A DNA stretch of 20,863 nucleotides, from positions 1 to 20,863 of the forward strand of contig CALANW010000100.1 of NCBI GenBank assembly GCA_937926145.1, given 5' to 3'. The translations under genes and the position numbers were made by a program. Under the pieces are notes generated by a model. That model saw only the letters and a list, made by a program, of their open reading frames with translations, was not told where the DNA came from and did not search any database. Source of the stretch: an uncultured Ruminococcus sp. Lineage in GTDB: Bacteria > Bacillota > Clostridia > Oscillospirales > Ruminococcaceae. Positions 13,972 through 20,863 of the stretch are shown piece after piece. Positions within the stretch are counted from its first letter, which is position 1, and each line of letters begins with the position of its first letter.

Positions 13972-14583
13972 ATGTCATCACAGATCAGGGTTTCTGTATT
14001 ACTTCTCGTATTTTCAATTATACTTTTTACGAGCTGTAAATCTATTAAAGATACCATTATCCCTCGTCAGCCGAAGCTTGACCAGCCTTTTTCCTGCACA
14101 TTCGAGTTGACGGCGTTCGCAGACGACCGCGACAGCAAAATGGACGTTTCGGGCGATATCACCCGTTACGGCACGGGAATTTGGGAGATGAACATCACCT
14201 CTCCCGAAACGATGAAAGGGCTCAACATCAAGTATAACGAAGGCAGCACGTCCGCTTCGCTCGGCAGTCTTACGCTCGAGATCGAAAGCGGCAAGCTAAA
14301 CGAAGCCGCAATGTTCAAGCGCATTTTCGATGCATTCGATTCCTGCGCCGCACTGCACGATATGGAGCTTTTCGATGACGGCGAAGCTGCTGTTTACAAC
14401 GGCGCAGACTTCACCTTAGCATTTGATAAGGCAACAATGCTCCCGACCTTGCTCACATTCTCCGACGGGATAACCGTAAACATTTCATCATTCTGCGGAC
14501 TTACCGAGCAAACACCCGAAGCATCTGAAAGCACTCAGCAGTCTGACGATGTGCGGACCGATGAATTGCAGACTAACGAATAA
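13972..14583 (+). CDS. predicted lipoprotein of unknown function
   Basis: A 203-residue protein with a short signal peptide MSSQIRVSVLLLVFSIILFTSC. The FTSC sequence is a slightly atypical lipobox, so Cys22 would be lipidated and the protein tethered to the outer face of the membrane. The mature part alternates beta strands (FSCTFELTAFADD, MDVSGDITRYGTGIWEMNITSPETMKGLNIKYNEG, LTLEIESG), which loosely recalls LolA/LppX-like concave beta folds that carry lipids; this is a weak impression. The last 30 residues are Ser/Thr/Gln/Glu-rich and disordered. GGAGGG lies 10 nt before the ATG but inside a hairpin. The frame is open back into nnr, but that extension has no signal for starting. It is last in the operon. 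Confidence 0.8.
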   Translation: MSSQIRVSVLLLVFSIILFTSCKSIKDTIIPRQPKLDQPFSCTFELTAFADDRDSKMDVSGDITRYGTGIWEMNITSPETMKGLNIKYNEGSTSASLGSLTLEIESGKLNEAAMFKRIFDAFDSCAALHDMELFDDGEAAVYNGADFTLAFDKATMLPTLLTFSDGITVNISSFCGLTEQTPEASESTQQSDDVRTDELQTNE

Positions 14584-14588
14584 TAAAA

Positions 14589-14622
14589 AATGCACACAAC
14601 TCTTTTCGGAATTGTGTGCATT
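14589..14622. terminator. bidirectional terminator between convergent genes
   Basis: An 11-bp perfect stem AATGCACACAA / TTGTGTGCATT with a 12-nt loop lies in the 45-bp gap between the lipoprotein gene and the M23 peptidase gene. The minus strand has a six-T run after it; the plus strand a weaker ATAATTTT. Confidence 0.85.
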
Positions 14623-14628
14623 ATAATT

Positions 14629-16512
14629 TTAATACTGTGAAACGTAATCCAAAGGATCGAGGTAATAACCGTTTGAACGAACCTCAAAGTGGAGGTGGTT
14701 ACCTGTTGCATAACCGGTCGAACCAACATATCCGAGGAGCTGTCCCTTTACAACGTAGTCACCGTAGCTGATAGCGATGCTGCTCATGTGAGCGTACATT
14801 GTAACATTGCCGTCATCGTTTGCTACCATTACGCTGTTGCCGTAGCCGTCATACTTGTTTGCGGCTCTTGTAACTGTACCCGAAGCAGCTGCGTAAATAG
14901 GTGTGCCGTAAGGTGCTGCGATATCAATACCCTTATGACCTCTGCCGTCGCCCATATAAGCGGAAATGTAACCGCCGTCAACGGGCCAGAAGTAATCGCC
15001 CGAGCCGCCGCTTCCTGTGCTTACTGCGGTGGTGGTAGGTCTTGTTCCTACTCTTACTTCCTTTGTAACGGGTTCGGAGAGAACAACACGGTTCTGCTCG
15101 TTTCTTGAAATTATCATACCGTTCTTGTATGTAACAAGTGCTGTAACTTCTGCTTCGCCCTCAACACCTGCAACATCGACCTTTTCCTCACCCTTATAGA
15201 GGTTTTCGTCCTCTGTTCTGACGATCTCATAATCGATAGGAACGTCATAAGTTTCGCTCTTTGTAACAAGTGTCTGGAGGTAAGGAACCTCGGCGGAGAG
15301 TGTGATAACTGCGCCTACTGGACAGTAGGAAGTGATATCATCGATCTCGTCGCCCTCATACACTGCAGGACAAGCAAGGAGCTCATCGAGCGAGATGCTG
15401 TTGTGCGATGCGATGTTCCAAGGATTATCACCGTTCTGAACTTCATAGTAAACAGGTTCAGCTGCGATAGAGCTGAGCTTGTCGATAACTTCCTGCTGAG
15501 AAACTATCTCGGTAGGATAAACGAACTGCTCGTATGTATATTCGACCGACTTGTCAAAGCCGACGGAAACAACATCGGGGTCGTTCATATAAGGTTCTTT
15601 TATGGATTCGATGTAAGCTTCGATCTCGTCCGTTGCTTCAACAGCTGCATAGAAGCTGCCGTTTATCATAACGGAGTAAGCTCTTACCTTGCCGTCAAGC
15701 TCATCTGAAGAAAGTGCAGAAGCTGCTTCCTCAGCCTCTTCTTCGAGTGAAGCAGGTGCAGCCTGCTGTTCTTCGCCCTGATCTTCGGCAGGAAGTGTGA
15801 TATCGAGCTGTTCCTGCATCTTTTCGATAAGCTCCATCTCATCGATAACTTCGTCCATAGAATTGAGCGGCTTTATCGAAAGGTTCGTGCTTACGAGAGC
15901 TGTATCATCAGTGGAATAGTAAACATTCTTATCGGAAATGGACTGCTGTGCGTCCGTTACGACCGATTCAGCGGAAACAACGCCAAGCTCTGTTCCGTTG
16001 CATTCAACTGCAATACCGTAACTGGTTGAAGCCGTGCTGCAAACAACTGCGATAAGCAGTGCGACCGAAGCCGTCGGGAAAACATAGTTCACAGCGGTCT
16101 TGAAAACGTTCTTTTCGCGCTTAGCAGTCTGAACGGCATTTGAAGCCATTGTCTTTACTGCAGAAGCGAAGCCGTTTGCCTTAACATTTTCCGCAAATTC
16201 TCTGAAGCCGCCGCTCACCTTGGCTGCGGTCTTGGCAGAAGCCTCCGCGATCTTGCGAATCGTTGACTTCACAGCGTTTGCGACCTTATGATGTGTGGGC
16301 TTTACAGCATTTCTGATTCGGCTTGCGATGTACGCAATGTACTGCGCAGCCTTTGACGCACCGTATGAAAAAGTATATGCAATGAGTGCTCCCGTATTTA
16401 TGACAGCACCTTCGAGCTTTTCTAATTTATCTTTGCTCTCGTTTATAGAAACCGGCGGCACGAAGTCAACGCAGTTATTCTGCTTGCCGTTTTCACCGTT
16501 TCTGCTTTTCAT
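14629..16512 (-). CDS. membrane-anchored LysM/G5/M23 peptidoglycan endopeptidase
   Basis: A 627-residue cell-wall hydrolase. Residues 1-140 are a Lys/Ala-rich, probably helical cytosolic region, unusually long for this type. A single membrane helix (about 143-162) follows, and the rest is outside. The extracellular part has a Glu/Ala-rich linker (about 240-268), a LysM peptidoglycan-binding domain (about 356-405, YYEVQNGDNPWNIASHNSISLDELL), a G5 domain (about 412-490, ending EPVTKEVRVGTRP), and an M23 zinc metallopeptidase domain (about 522-620). All zinc and catalytic residues are present: His526 and Asp530 in HKGIDI, His575 in MYAH, His606 and His608 in HLHFE. It should cut peptide cross-links during growth or division. 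AAAGGAGATG lies 5-8 nt before ATG. WalR-like sites upstream fit control by the wall-stress WalRK system. Confidence 0.93.
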   Translation of the reverse strand: MKSRNGENGKQNNCVDFVPPVSINESKDKLEKLEGAVINTGALIAYTFSYGASKAAQYIAYIASRIRNAVKPTHHKVANAVKSTIRKIAEASAKTAAKVSGGFREFAENVKANGFASAVKTMASNAVQTAKREKNVFKTAVNYVFPTASVALLIAVVCSTASTSYGIAVECNGTELGVVSAESVVTDAQQSISDKNVYYSTDDTALVSTNLSIKPLNSMDEVIDEMELIEKMQEQLDITLPAEDQGEEQQAAPASLEEEAEEAASALSSDELDGKVRAYSVMINGSFYAAVEATDEIEAYIESIKEPYMNDPDVVSVGFDKSVEYTYEQFVYPTEIVSQQEVIDKLSSIAAEPVYYEVQNGDNPWNIASHNSISLDELLACPAVYEGDEIDDITSYCPVGAVITLSAEVPYLQTLVTKSETYDVPIDYEIVRTEDENLYKGEEKVDVAGVEGEAEVTALVTYKNGMIISRNEQNRVVLSEPVTKEVRVGTRPTTTAVSTGSGGSGDYFWPVDGGYISAYMGDGRGHKGIDIAAPYGTPIYAAASGTVTRAANKYDGYGNSVMVANDDGNVTMYAHMSSIAISYGDYVVKGQLLGYVGSTGYATGNHLHFEVRSNGYYLDPLDYVSQY

Positions 16513-16532
16513 CGGAACATCTCCTTTCTTTA

Positions 16533-16547
16533 TCGGCCATTGGCCGA
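16533..16547. promoter_or_regulatory. palindrome in the M23 gene leader
   Basis: TCGGCCATTGGCCGA, two 7-nt arms around one base, lies directly upstream of the M23 ribosome site. In RNA it would form only a 5-bp stem with a 5-nt loop. It could be an operator or a weak translational hairpin. Confidence 0.35.
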
Positions 16548-16597
16548 AGTTATATATATCGTATAATGTAATTTCCTATAAATTTACGGTCGAATTA

Positions 16598-16614
16598 GTT
16601 ACAATTCAGTTACA
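16598..16614 (-). promoter_or_regulatory. WalR (YycF)-type binding site, promoter-proximal
   Basis: On the minus strand TGTAAC-TGAAT-TGTAAC, a perfect match to the published WalR consensus TGTWAH-N5-TGTWAH. It falls just downstream of the predicted start point (near 16617) of the M23 promoter. In B. subtilis, WalR sites downstream of or over the promoter usually repress. The regulator's identity is inferred from the motif and the wall-hydrolase target. Confidence 0.6.
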
Positions 16615-16623
16615 CCAATACTA

Positions 16624-16651
16624 ATTATACGATTTTTTCCGAGAAATTCAA
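16624..16651 (-). promoter_or_regulatory. sigma-A-type promoter of the M23 peptidase gene
   Basis: Minus strand TTGAAT (16651-16646), 16-bp spacer, TATAAT (16629-16624). The leader would be about 105 nt. Confidence 0.7.
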
Positions 16652-17069
16652 GGGAAATCGAAAAATAGTAACATTTATTCTGCTTTTTTAACAGTTTCTC
16701 CCCCCATTATTTGTGCATTTTAAGCAAAATCACGAATCAAAATCGTTTTCAGAAACTTGATATATCGTTTACAAAGGCATGAAAATATTCCCTTTCCGTT
16801 AAGGAAATCCTTTCAAAAACGATTACGAAAAATTTGTCCTATTTTCTCAAAAATGCACAAATTTTGCCGCAAACCGCGAAGATACGTCATTTTTCTAAAA
16901 GTTACAAAACGGTTACAATTGTAACCATTTCAGTCTGTTGAAAAAGTATATTGCATTTATGCATACTGACTAAAAAGAATTTTATGACTTGATTGCTAAA
17001 AGAAAAGCCGCCGCTCATATCCCGTCAGCAATAAGCGCTCGTCGCTTTGCTCCTTACGTTTATTTGCCG
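16652..17069. other. AT-rich intergenic stretch without a gene
   Basis: I see no coding potential on either strand. Contents are scattered GTAAC/GTTAC motifs, the second WalR-type box at 16901-16917, and an imperfect palindrome around GCATTTATGC (16946-16967). A copy of the dispersed repeat begins at the right-hand edge. The length, more than 400 bp upstream of a single gene, leaves room for a small RNA that I cannot demonstrate. Confidence 0.5.
16901..16926 (-). promoter_or_regulatory. second WalR-type box with overlapping palindrome
   Basis: Minus strand TGTAAC-CGTTT-TGTAAC (16917-16901) again matches TGTWAH-N5-TGTWAH. Its upstream half also belongs to the 16-bp perfect palindrome GGTTACAATTGTAACC (16911-16926), so three half-sites are present. 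It lies about 285 bp upstream of the predicted M23 start point, too far for simple contact with polymerase. Confidence 0.5.
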
Positions 17070-17309
17070 AGGATAGTTATTCCGAACATAAAGAATAAGC
17101 GCAATTCACATTTTATAGGTTTACAGACTGATTTATCACGTTCTGTTTTACTTTTTGAATGTGAATTGCGCCTTTTAGCTTATAGATATTTCGCTGTTGC
17201 AGCAATACTTGGTGCTGTTAGTTTAAGGTGTTTCGCTTCTGCGGAAGCGACCAAGGGCTTTGCCCTCTGGACACCCACCACCCTTTAAAAAGCGTGGACG
17301 TAAACTTTA
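17070..17309 (+). repeat. dispersed repeat, full copy B
   Basis: About 240 bp colinear with copy A (3751-3994). Here the inverted arms GCGCAATTCACAT (17099-17111) and ATGTGAATTGCGC (17159-17171) are a perfect 13-bp pair. They are followed by the GCTTCTGCGGAAGC stem, AAGGGCTTTGCCCT hairpin, CTGGACACCCACCACC and GTAAACTTTA. The 60 bp from GCGACCAAGG to the end are essentially identical to copy A, while the middle has drifted. Its last bases overlap the stop codon of the RluA-family gene. Confidence 0.8.
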
Positions 17310-18179
17310 ATTTTGTGCAACTTTTTTCAGTATAGAAAGCATATCCTCCCTTATAGGAGCTGAAAGACTTATTTTTTCGCCCGAAACGGGGAGCATAAAC
17401 TCCAGTTCGCCGCAATGGAGCGCCTGATGCGTTATGTCGGAAATGTCGCCGCCGTACATATCATCGCCTGCGAGGGGATGTCCGATGTGTGCGAAATGCA
17501 CCCTTATCTGGTGCGTTCTGCCCGTTTCAAGCTTGATGCGGATGAGCGTGTATTTCTCATTCCCGTCAATGACGGTGTAGTTCGTAACAGCGCGCTGACC
17601 GTCGGGACGGACTTCTCTCGTTATCACCGAGCCGTCACACCTGCCTATCGGAGCGTCTATCTTTCCGCCGCCCGAAAGCTTTCCGCAGACTACGGCGAAA
17701 TACGTCTTTTCTATCGTCCCCGAAAGCTTCGCCGCCGAGAATGAATTCTTCGCCACGGCGCAAAGTCCCGATGTGTCCTTGTCGAGCCGATTTATCGGGC
17801 GGAACGTCATATCTCCGTGCTGTGCGGCAAAAAGATTGCCGAGCGTATCATACCTATGCCGATGCGACGGGTGAACGGGCATATCGACAGGCTTATTGTA
17901 AACTATCACATCATCGTCTTCATAGACAATTGGTGCAAAGAGGGCGGGATTTTCGTCAAGCGGTTCGCCGCTCTGCATATCGATAGCGGCAATATCGCCC
18001 GTATGAACAATATCTATAGTCCGCGCAGGTTCGCCGTTGAGCGTTATCCCTCCGCTCACCTGCTTCAGCTTTGTTATAAGACGACGGGAAGTTCCGCTTT
18101 TGCGCAGGAACTCCCCGAGATTTTTTCCGTCATCTTCTTTCGTGACGGCGAATTCGATTTTTCTTTTATTTTCAGACAA
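17307..18179 (-). CDS. RluA-family pseudouridine synthase, TTG start
   Basis: A 290-residue enzyme converting specific uridines of rRNA or tRNA to pseudouridine. An S4-like RNA-binding region (about 20-65, GEFLRKSGTSRRLITKLKQVSGGITLNGE) precedes the catalytic domain (about 80-280). The signature RLDKDTSGL (131-139) contains the catalytic Asp133; GRTHQIRVHFAHIGHPLAGDDMYGG is the other family hallmark. The target cannot be assigned among RluC/RluD-type enzymes. Start: TTG 18179 has AAGGAGG 6 nt upstream and gives the expected N-terminus, overlapping the previous gene by 8 nt. The frame is open to an ATG at 18266, but that lies deep in the upstream gene and adds Arg-rich nonsense. The stop codon lies in the conserved end of dispersed repeat copy B. 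Confidence 0.92.
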   Translation of the reverse strand: MSENKRKIEFAVTKEDDGKNLGEFLRKSGTSRRLITKLKQVSGGITLNGEPARTIDIVHTGDIAAIDMQSGEPLDENPALFAPIVYEDDDVIVYNKPVDMPVHPSHRHRYDTLGNLFAAQHGDMTFRPINRLDKDTSGLCAVAKNSFSAAKLSGTIEKTYFAVVCGKLSGGGKIDAPIGRCDGSVITREVRPDGQRAVTNYTVIDGNEKYTLIRIKLETGRTHQIRVHFAHIGHPLAGDDMYGGDISDITHQALHCGELEFMLPVSGEKISLSAPIREDMLSILKKVAQN

Positions 18180-19017
18180 GCGCTTCCTCCTTAATGCCCT
18201 CGGCGCTCTCGATGTGCTGCGAATCCGAGCGGTAAGCGTCAAAAATTTCAGCCGCCGCTGCCGCAAATGTCATCTTTGTATATGGTATAACGAAAATGAG
18301 CGGAAATATCGCAAGGCAGCATACCCAAAGCGGTGCAAGCGAAAAGACAAGCTTTATTATGCCGAACCTGCTTCCCTTTGCGACCCTGATGCTTTCGGCG
18401 ATTATCTCTTTCGGCGCTTTTTCGGGGTCGGAAGCATAAAGATACGGCACGAAAATATATCTCAAATGATAGATTATGTACATAAAAACGAGCAGTGCGC
18501 CCGTTATCGCAAACACCGCAAGGCTAACTGCCGCCGCAGTCGGGTCTTGGTCGAGCAGCCACCTGAAATGCCACGTCATAAACGCAATGAACGCCATTGG
18601 GAAAGCCGCAACGCCTATTCTCCTTGCAATTACCATAAATTCAAGCGCAAGCGTTCCCTTTATGTGCTTTCTGTGCATATAACAACTGAAAAAGCCTGCT
18701 CCGGGAATGCTCGTTGAATGAGCCTCCTGAAAATAGAACCACGCCGTGCCGTATTTGAGCGGAATAAGGGCAACATACAGCAGGAAGAGATATATCAGCG
18801 CCGCAAGTCCGAGCCTCCAGCCGCCTTTTCCGAGGTCGCCGACGCCGAAACTTATCACACCGCATCGGAAAAGTATCTCCGTCACTGTCAGGAACGCAAG
18901 CGCCGCCATTGTCAGCACCGCCGTAACGATAAAGACCTCACCGACACATTCTCCCCAGCAGCATTTCAGCCGCTGGGCGGCAAAATGCCTGTACCGCTCG
19001 TTATCAAGGCTTTTCAT
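18172..19017 (-). CDS. DUF975-like polytopic membrane protein
   Basis: A 281-residue membrane protein with about five to six hydrophobic segments (near 26-50, 68-90, 132-150, 163-190 and 217-248). The block YIFVPYLYASDPEKAPKEIIAESIRVAKGSRFGIIKLVFSLAPLW, with a cytosolic loop followed by Ser-Ile-Arg-Val-Ala-Lys-Gly, is the pattern I associate with DUF975 proteins (there usually S-x-x-L-M-K-G). No function is known for the family and no transporter signature is visible. GGGGAG lies 8 nt before the ATG. It sits 13 nt after the histidine-phosphatase-like gene and overlaps the RluA gene by 8 nt, so the three are surely co-transcribed, although their roles seem unrelated. Confidence 0.75.
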   Translation of the reverse strand: MKSLDNERYRHFAAQRLKCCWGECVGEVFIVTAVLTMAALAFLTVTEILFRCGVISFGVGDLGKGGWRLGLAALIYLFLLYVALIPLKYGTAWFYFQEAHSTSIPGAGFFSCYMHRKHIKGTLALEFMVIARRIGVAAFPMAFIAFMTWHFRWLLDQDPTAAAVSLAVFAITGALLVFMYIIYHLRYIFVPYLYASDPEKAPKEIIAESIRVAKGSRFGIIKLVFSLAPLWVCCLAIFPLIFVIPYTKMTFAAAAAEIFDAYRSDSQHIESAEGIKEEALV

Positions 19018-19030
19018 CGTTCAGCTCCCC

Positions 19031-19669
19031 TTAAAATTCGTTGTAATCGGCGGCATTCCCGAACGGGACTTTTCCGATTATCTCGAACACGCCGCCATTC
19101 TGCCAGAGCATCGCCGAAACATTCACCATATAACCCTCGCCGGGTTCGCAGGCAAAGTCCATAGGCTTCATCTTCGGCAGTCCGAAGCAGGACATAAGGT
19201 TCATCAGTATTCCCGAATGGGTAACGACCCCTGCTTCGTGTATATTTTCCTTCATCATATCCATTATAATAAGGTTGAGTCCCGAAAGGCTGCGGTTTAT
19301 CATATTGCGCAGGCTCTCACCGTTCGGCGGAGGATTGTCAAGTCCGCCCTTTATCCAGTTGTGATAGCTGTCCAGTTCAAGCAGGTCTTTCAGCTCGATG
19401 CCCTCGAAAACGCCGAAGTCCATTTCGGTCATTTCGTCGCATATAACTATCTCACGGTCGGGGAAGATTATCTCCGCCGTCTGCAGTGCACGGGTAAGAG
19501 GACTGGAATAAACTCTGTTTACCTTTGGATAAGCGTAGACTTTCGCCTTTTCCTCAAGGTCAGCCCTGCCCTTGTCGGAGAGCGGCCAGTCGGACTTTCC
19601 GATATATATTCCTTTTTCGTTTGCTTCGGTCATACCGTTGCGTATAAATGTTATTTTATATCCGTTCAT
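19031..19669 (-). CDS. histidine-phosphatase-superfamily protein lacking the catalytic His
   Basis: A 212-residue member of the phosphoglycerate-mutase-like (histidine phosphatase) superfamily. The family's RHGxTxxN signature reads RNGMTEAN (10-17): the His that accepts the phosphate is Asn11, encoded by AAC, one base from CAC. The rest of the pocket is intact: Arg60 in SSPLTRALQT, Glu82 in EMDFGVFEG, and His151 in VVTHSG. Usual length and a normal C-terminus argue against a decayed gene. Without the nucleophile it should not form the phospho-enzyme, so it may bind a phosphorylated ligand or protein instead. AAGGAAG lies 6 nt before ATG. It is first in the operon behind a strong promoter, which favours a functional product. 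Confidence 0.88.
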   Translation of the reverse strand: MNGYKITFIRNGMTEANEKGIYIGKSDWPLSDKGRADLEEKAKVYAYPKVNRVYSSPLTRALQTAEIIFPDREIVICDEMTEMDFGVFEGIELKDLLELDSYHNWIKGGLDNPPPNGESLRNMINRSLSGLNLIIMDMMKENIHEAGVVTHSGILMNLMSCFGLPKMKPMDFACEPGEGYMVNVSAMLWQNGGVFEIIGKVPFGNAADYNEF

Positions 19670-19703
19670 AATATTCTTCCTTGTGATTTTTTCTTATTAA
19701 TAT

Positions 19704-19732
19704 AGTATATATTAAGCGCTGTTTTTTGTCAA
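19704..19732 (-). promoter_or_regulatory. strong sigma-A-type promoter for the phosphatase-like/DUF975/RluA operon
   Basis: Minus strand perfect TTGACA (19732-19727), 17-bp spacer, TATACT (19709-19704). The leader is about 30 nt. Confidence 0.85.
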
Positions 19733-19815
19733 TACAAGCCTTGCGGCAGTATAGTTTATACAAATAAAATTTACATTTTATCCATTTATTTACAAAGCAA
19801 TGCCATTTCAACATC

Positions 19816-19844
19816 TTGACAGCATTTTTCCAATATGGCACAAT
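19816..19844 (+). promoter_or_regulatory. possible distal promoter of the XRE regulator gene
   Basis: Perfect TTGACA (19816-19821), 17-bp spacer, weak -10 CACAAT (19839-19844). It would give a 200-nt leader; the closer promoter at 19949-19977 is better. Confidence 0.4.
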
Positions 19845-19948
19845 ATCTTGTATTATGCCGATTTTGCGTGTGAAACGCCTGTTTTGCCATTATGTAACTT
19901 CAACAAAAAACAATTATAACCTTTATCGAGTTTTTTCCACAACCCCCC

Positions 19949-19991
19949 TTTACAAAAAGTACGTTATAAGATATAATTTACAGTACGTAAT
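19949..19991 (+). promoter_or_regulatory. promoter of the XRE regulator with candidate operator repeats
   Basis: TTTACA (19949-19954), 17-bp spacer, TATAAT (19972-19977), about 70 nt before the ATG. Two direct repeats GTACGTTAT (19959-19967) and GTACGTAAT (19983-19991) flank the -10 with a 24-bp step. That places one in the spacer and one over the start point, where bound protein would block polymerase. Autorepression by the downstream regulator is the obvious inference. Confidence 0.6.
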
Positions 19992-20054
19992 TGTCGGCAA
20001 ACAGAGAAAAATAGATATAAAAGATGATTATGAGAACGATCGGGAGGTGACAAG

Positions 20055-20762
20055 ATGAATTCCGACTTTCCAAGAATTATAACCCTCTTAAGGAAAGAAC
20101 GAGGCATCAGTCAAAAAAACGCAGCGGCGGATCTTGGTATTTCGCAGGCGCTGCTTTCACATTATGAAAAAGGTATCCGTGAATGCGGTCTTGAATTTCT
20201 TGTCAAGGCAGCAGACTATTATAACGTTTCCTGCGACTATCTGCTCGGACGCTCGCCCGAACCCGCAGGAAAAACAATTTCCTACGAAGATATCCCTGAG
20301 CAGGATTCCAACTCAGGCAAGATCGCAGCAGGCGGCAGTATGATGGCAGCCTTCAACAGAAAGCTCATCGTCAATTCGCTCAATGTCCTTTTTTCGCTTA
20401 TCCAAAAAACGGGCAGCAATACCATTATGAAAGCCGTTTCTTCGTATATGATGCTCGCGATATATAAAATGTTCCGCATCGTGTATTCCTCAAATCCGAA
20501 GAACGACCAAAGATTCTTTACTATCCCCGAAATAGCAGCCTCAGGCTCAGCATCAGCCGCAATGGCAATGTGCGAAGCGGAAGCCTCCGCAGCAGCAAAG
20601 GGCGTAACATTCGGCGAAAATGATATCGCACTCGAAAGCGATAACAATATCATCACCGCCTCAACATTATCGGAAGAATATGCAGGCTCAGCATCTTCAC
20701 TCCTCAACGTGGTAAAGAACAGCGAAGCAAGAATAAAAATAATCAGCGACAGCTCAAAGTAA
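20055..20762 (+). CDS. XRE-family transcriptional regulator with helical C-terminal domain
   Basis: A 235-residue protein. Residues about 6-65 form an HTH_3/Cro-CI domain: IITLLRKERGISQKNAAADLG, ISQALLSHYEKGIRECGLEFLVKAADYYNVSCDYLLGRS, with the recognition helix near SQALLSHYEKG. A Pro/Ser-rich linker (about 66-95) leads to a mostly helical C-terminal region (about 95-235) rich in Ala, Ser and Met, including an amphipathic stretch NRKLIVNSLNVLFSLIQKTG and SGSASAAMAMCEAEASAAAKG. I do not recognise that part; it may dimerise or sense a ligand. GGGAGGTGA lies 4-6 nt before the ATG. No partner gene follows within the window; the dispersed repeat does. Confidence 0.9.
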   Translation: MNSDFPRIITLLRKERGISQKNAAADLGISQALLSHYEKGIRECGLEFLVKAADYYNVSCDYLLGRSPEPAGKTISYEDIPEQDSNSGKIAAGGSMMAAFNRKLIVNSLNVLFSLIQKTGSNTIMKAVSSYMMLAIYKMFRIVYSSNPKNDQRFFTIPEIAASGSASAAMAMCEAEASAAAKGVTFGENDIALESDNNIITASTLSEEYAGSASSLLNVVKNSEARIKIISDSSK

Positions 20763-20804
20763 ATAAAAATCCCCAACATTATTCGCAGCGTTGCGAAGCC
20801 AAAT

Positions 20805-20863
20805 AAAATTTACGTTAATTCTGCAAGAATTTCGCTTTGTTTAAAGGGTGGTGGGTGTCCAGA
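20805..20863 (-). repeat. dispersed repeat, inverted partial copy D
   Basis: Reading the minus strand from the window edge: TCTGGACACCCACCACCCTTTAAA as in copies A and B, then a different 24-nt block with its own short stem (ATTCTTGCAGAAT), then ACGTAAATTTTA, resembling the closing ACGTAAACTTTA. The rest of the element lies beyond the window. It is the only copy in this orientation and follows the XRE gene stop by about 40 bp. Confidence 0.65.

Noticed and set aside
16513..16620. c-di-AMP (ydaO-type) riboswitch upstream of the M23 gene
   Set aside because: Such riboswitches often precede wall hydrolases, but the leader is only about 105 nt and shows none of the conserved ydaO blocks.
16989..17288. 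99-residue plus-strand ORF
   Set aside because: Mostly dispersed repeat copy B; no ribosome site and no resemblance to a protein family.
18180..18266. N-terminal extension of the RluA-family gene from ATG 18266
   Set aside because: It lies within the upstream membrane-protein gene and is Arg-rich with no ribosome site; TTG 18179 has AAGGAGG at ideal spacing.

Overview
The window looks like a chromosomal segment of a Ruminococcus-like member of the class Clostridia (Oscillospiraceae). I infer this from strong AAGGAGG-type ribosome binding sites, textbook TTGACA/TATAAT promoters, T-box control of pheS, a WalR-type cell-wall regulatory site, the VTC/DUF4956/CotH cluster, and a dispersed repeat of a kind I recall from gut Clostridia. 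No database search was possible, so family names rest on motifs and memory. There are 17 protein genes, no rRNA or tRNA genes, no CRISPR array and no complete insertion sequence.

Layout, left to right. 1-211: tail of a dispersed repeat, then a regulated-looking promoter. 212-3627: three-gene operon of a VTC-type polyphosphate polymerase domain protein, a DUF4956 membrane protein and a secreted, membrane-anchored CotH-type kinase. 3628-4177: non-coding, dispersed repeat copy and a promoter. 4178-5122: single SDR-type NAD-dependent epimerase with its own terminator. 5171-6211 (minus): small operon of a degenerate MNT-like nucleotidyltransferase, a HEPN protein and a zinc-ribbon protein. 6311-6762: a 450-bp nested palindromic element. 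6768-11229 (minus): T-box controlled phenylalanyl-tRNA synthetase operon, with an unrelated membrane-protein gene between pheS and pheT. 11240-14583 (plus): divergently transcribed operon of a DUF6106-like membrane protein, a degenerate AcpS-like protein, bifunctional NAD(P)HX repair enzyme (Nnr) and a lipoprotein, with hairpins in the gaps between genes. 14629-16512 (minus): membrane-anchored LysM/G5/M23 peptidoglycan hydrolase with WalR-like boxes upstream. 17070-17309: second full dispersed repeat. 17307-19669 (minus): operon of a histidine-phosphatase-like protein lacking its catalytic His, a DUF975-like membrane protein and an RluA-family pseudouridine synthase with a TTG start. 20055-20762 (plus): XRE-type regulator. 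20805-20863: fourth, inverted, repeat copy running off the window.

Most genes are housekeeping (Phe-tRNA charging, NAD(P)HX repair, rRNA/tRNA modification, wall remodelling). The least ordinary points are three proteins that keep a family fold but seem to have lost catalytic residues (MNT-like, AcpS-like and histidine-phosphatase-like), an intrinsic terminator lying inside the zinc-ribbon reading frame, hairpins overlapping or bracketing ribosome binding sites in the nnr operon, the nested palindrome beside pheT, and the dispersed repeat family. I did not see an obvious complete new defence or mobile system; the HEPN/MNT/zinc-ribbon trio is the closest candidate.
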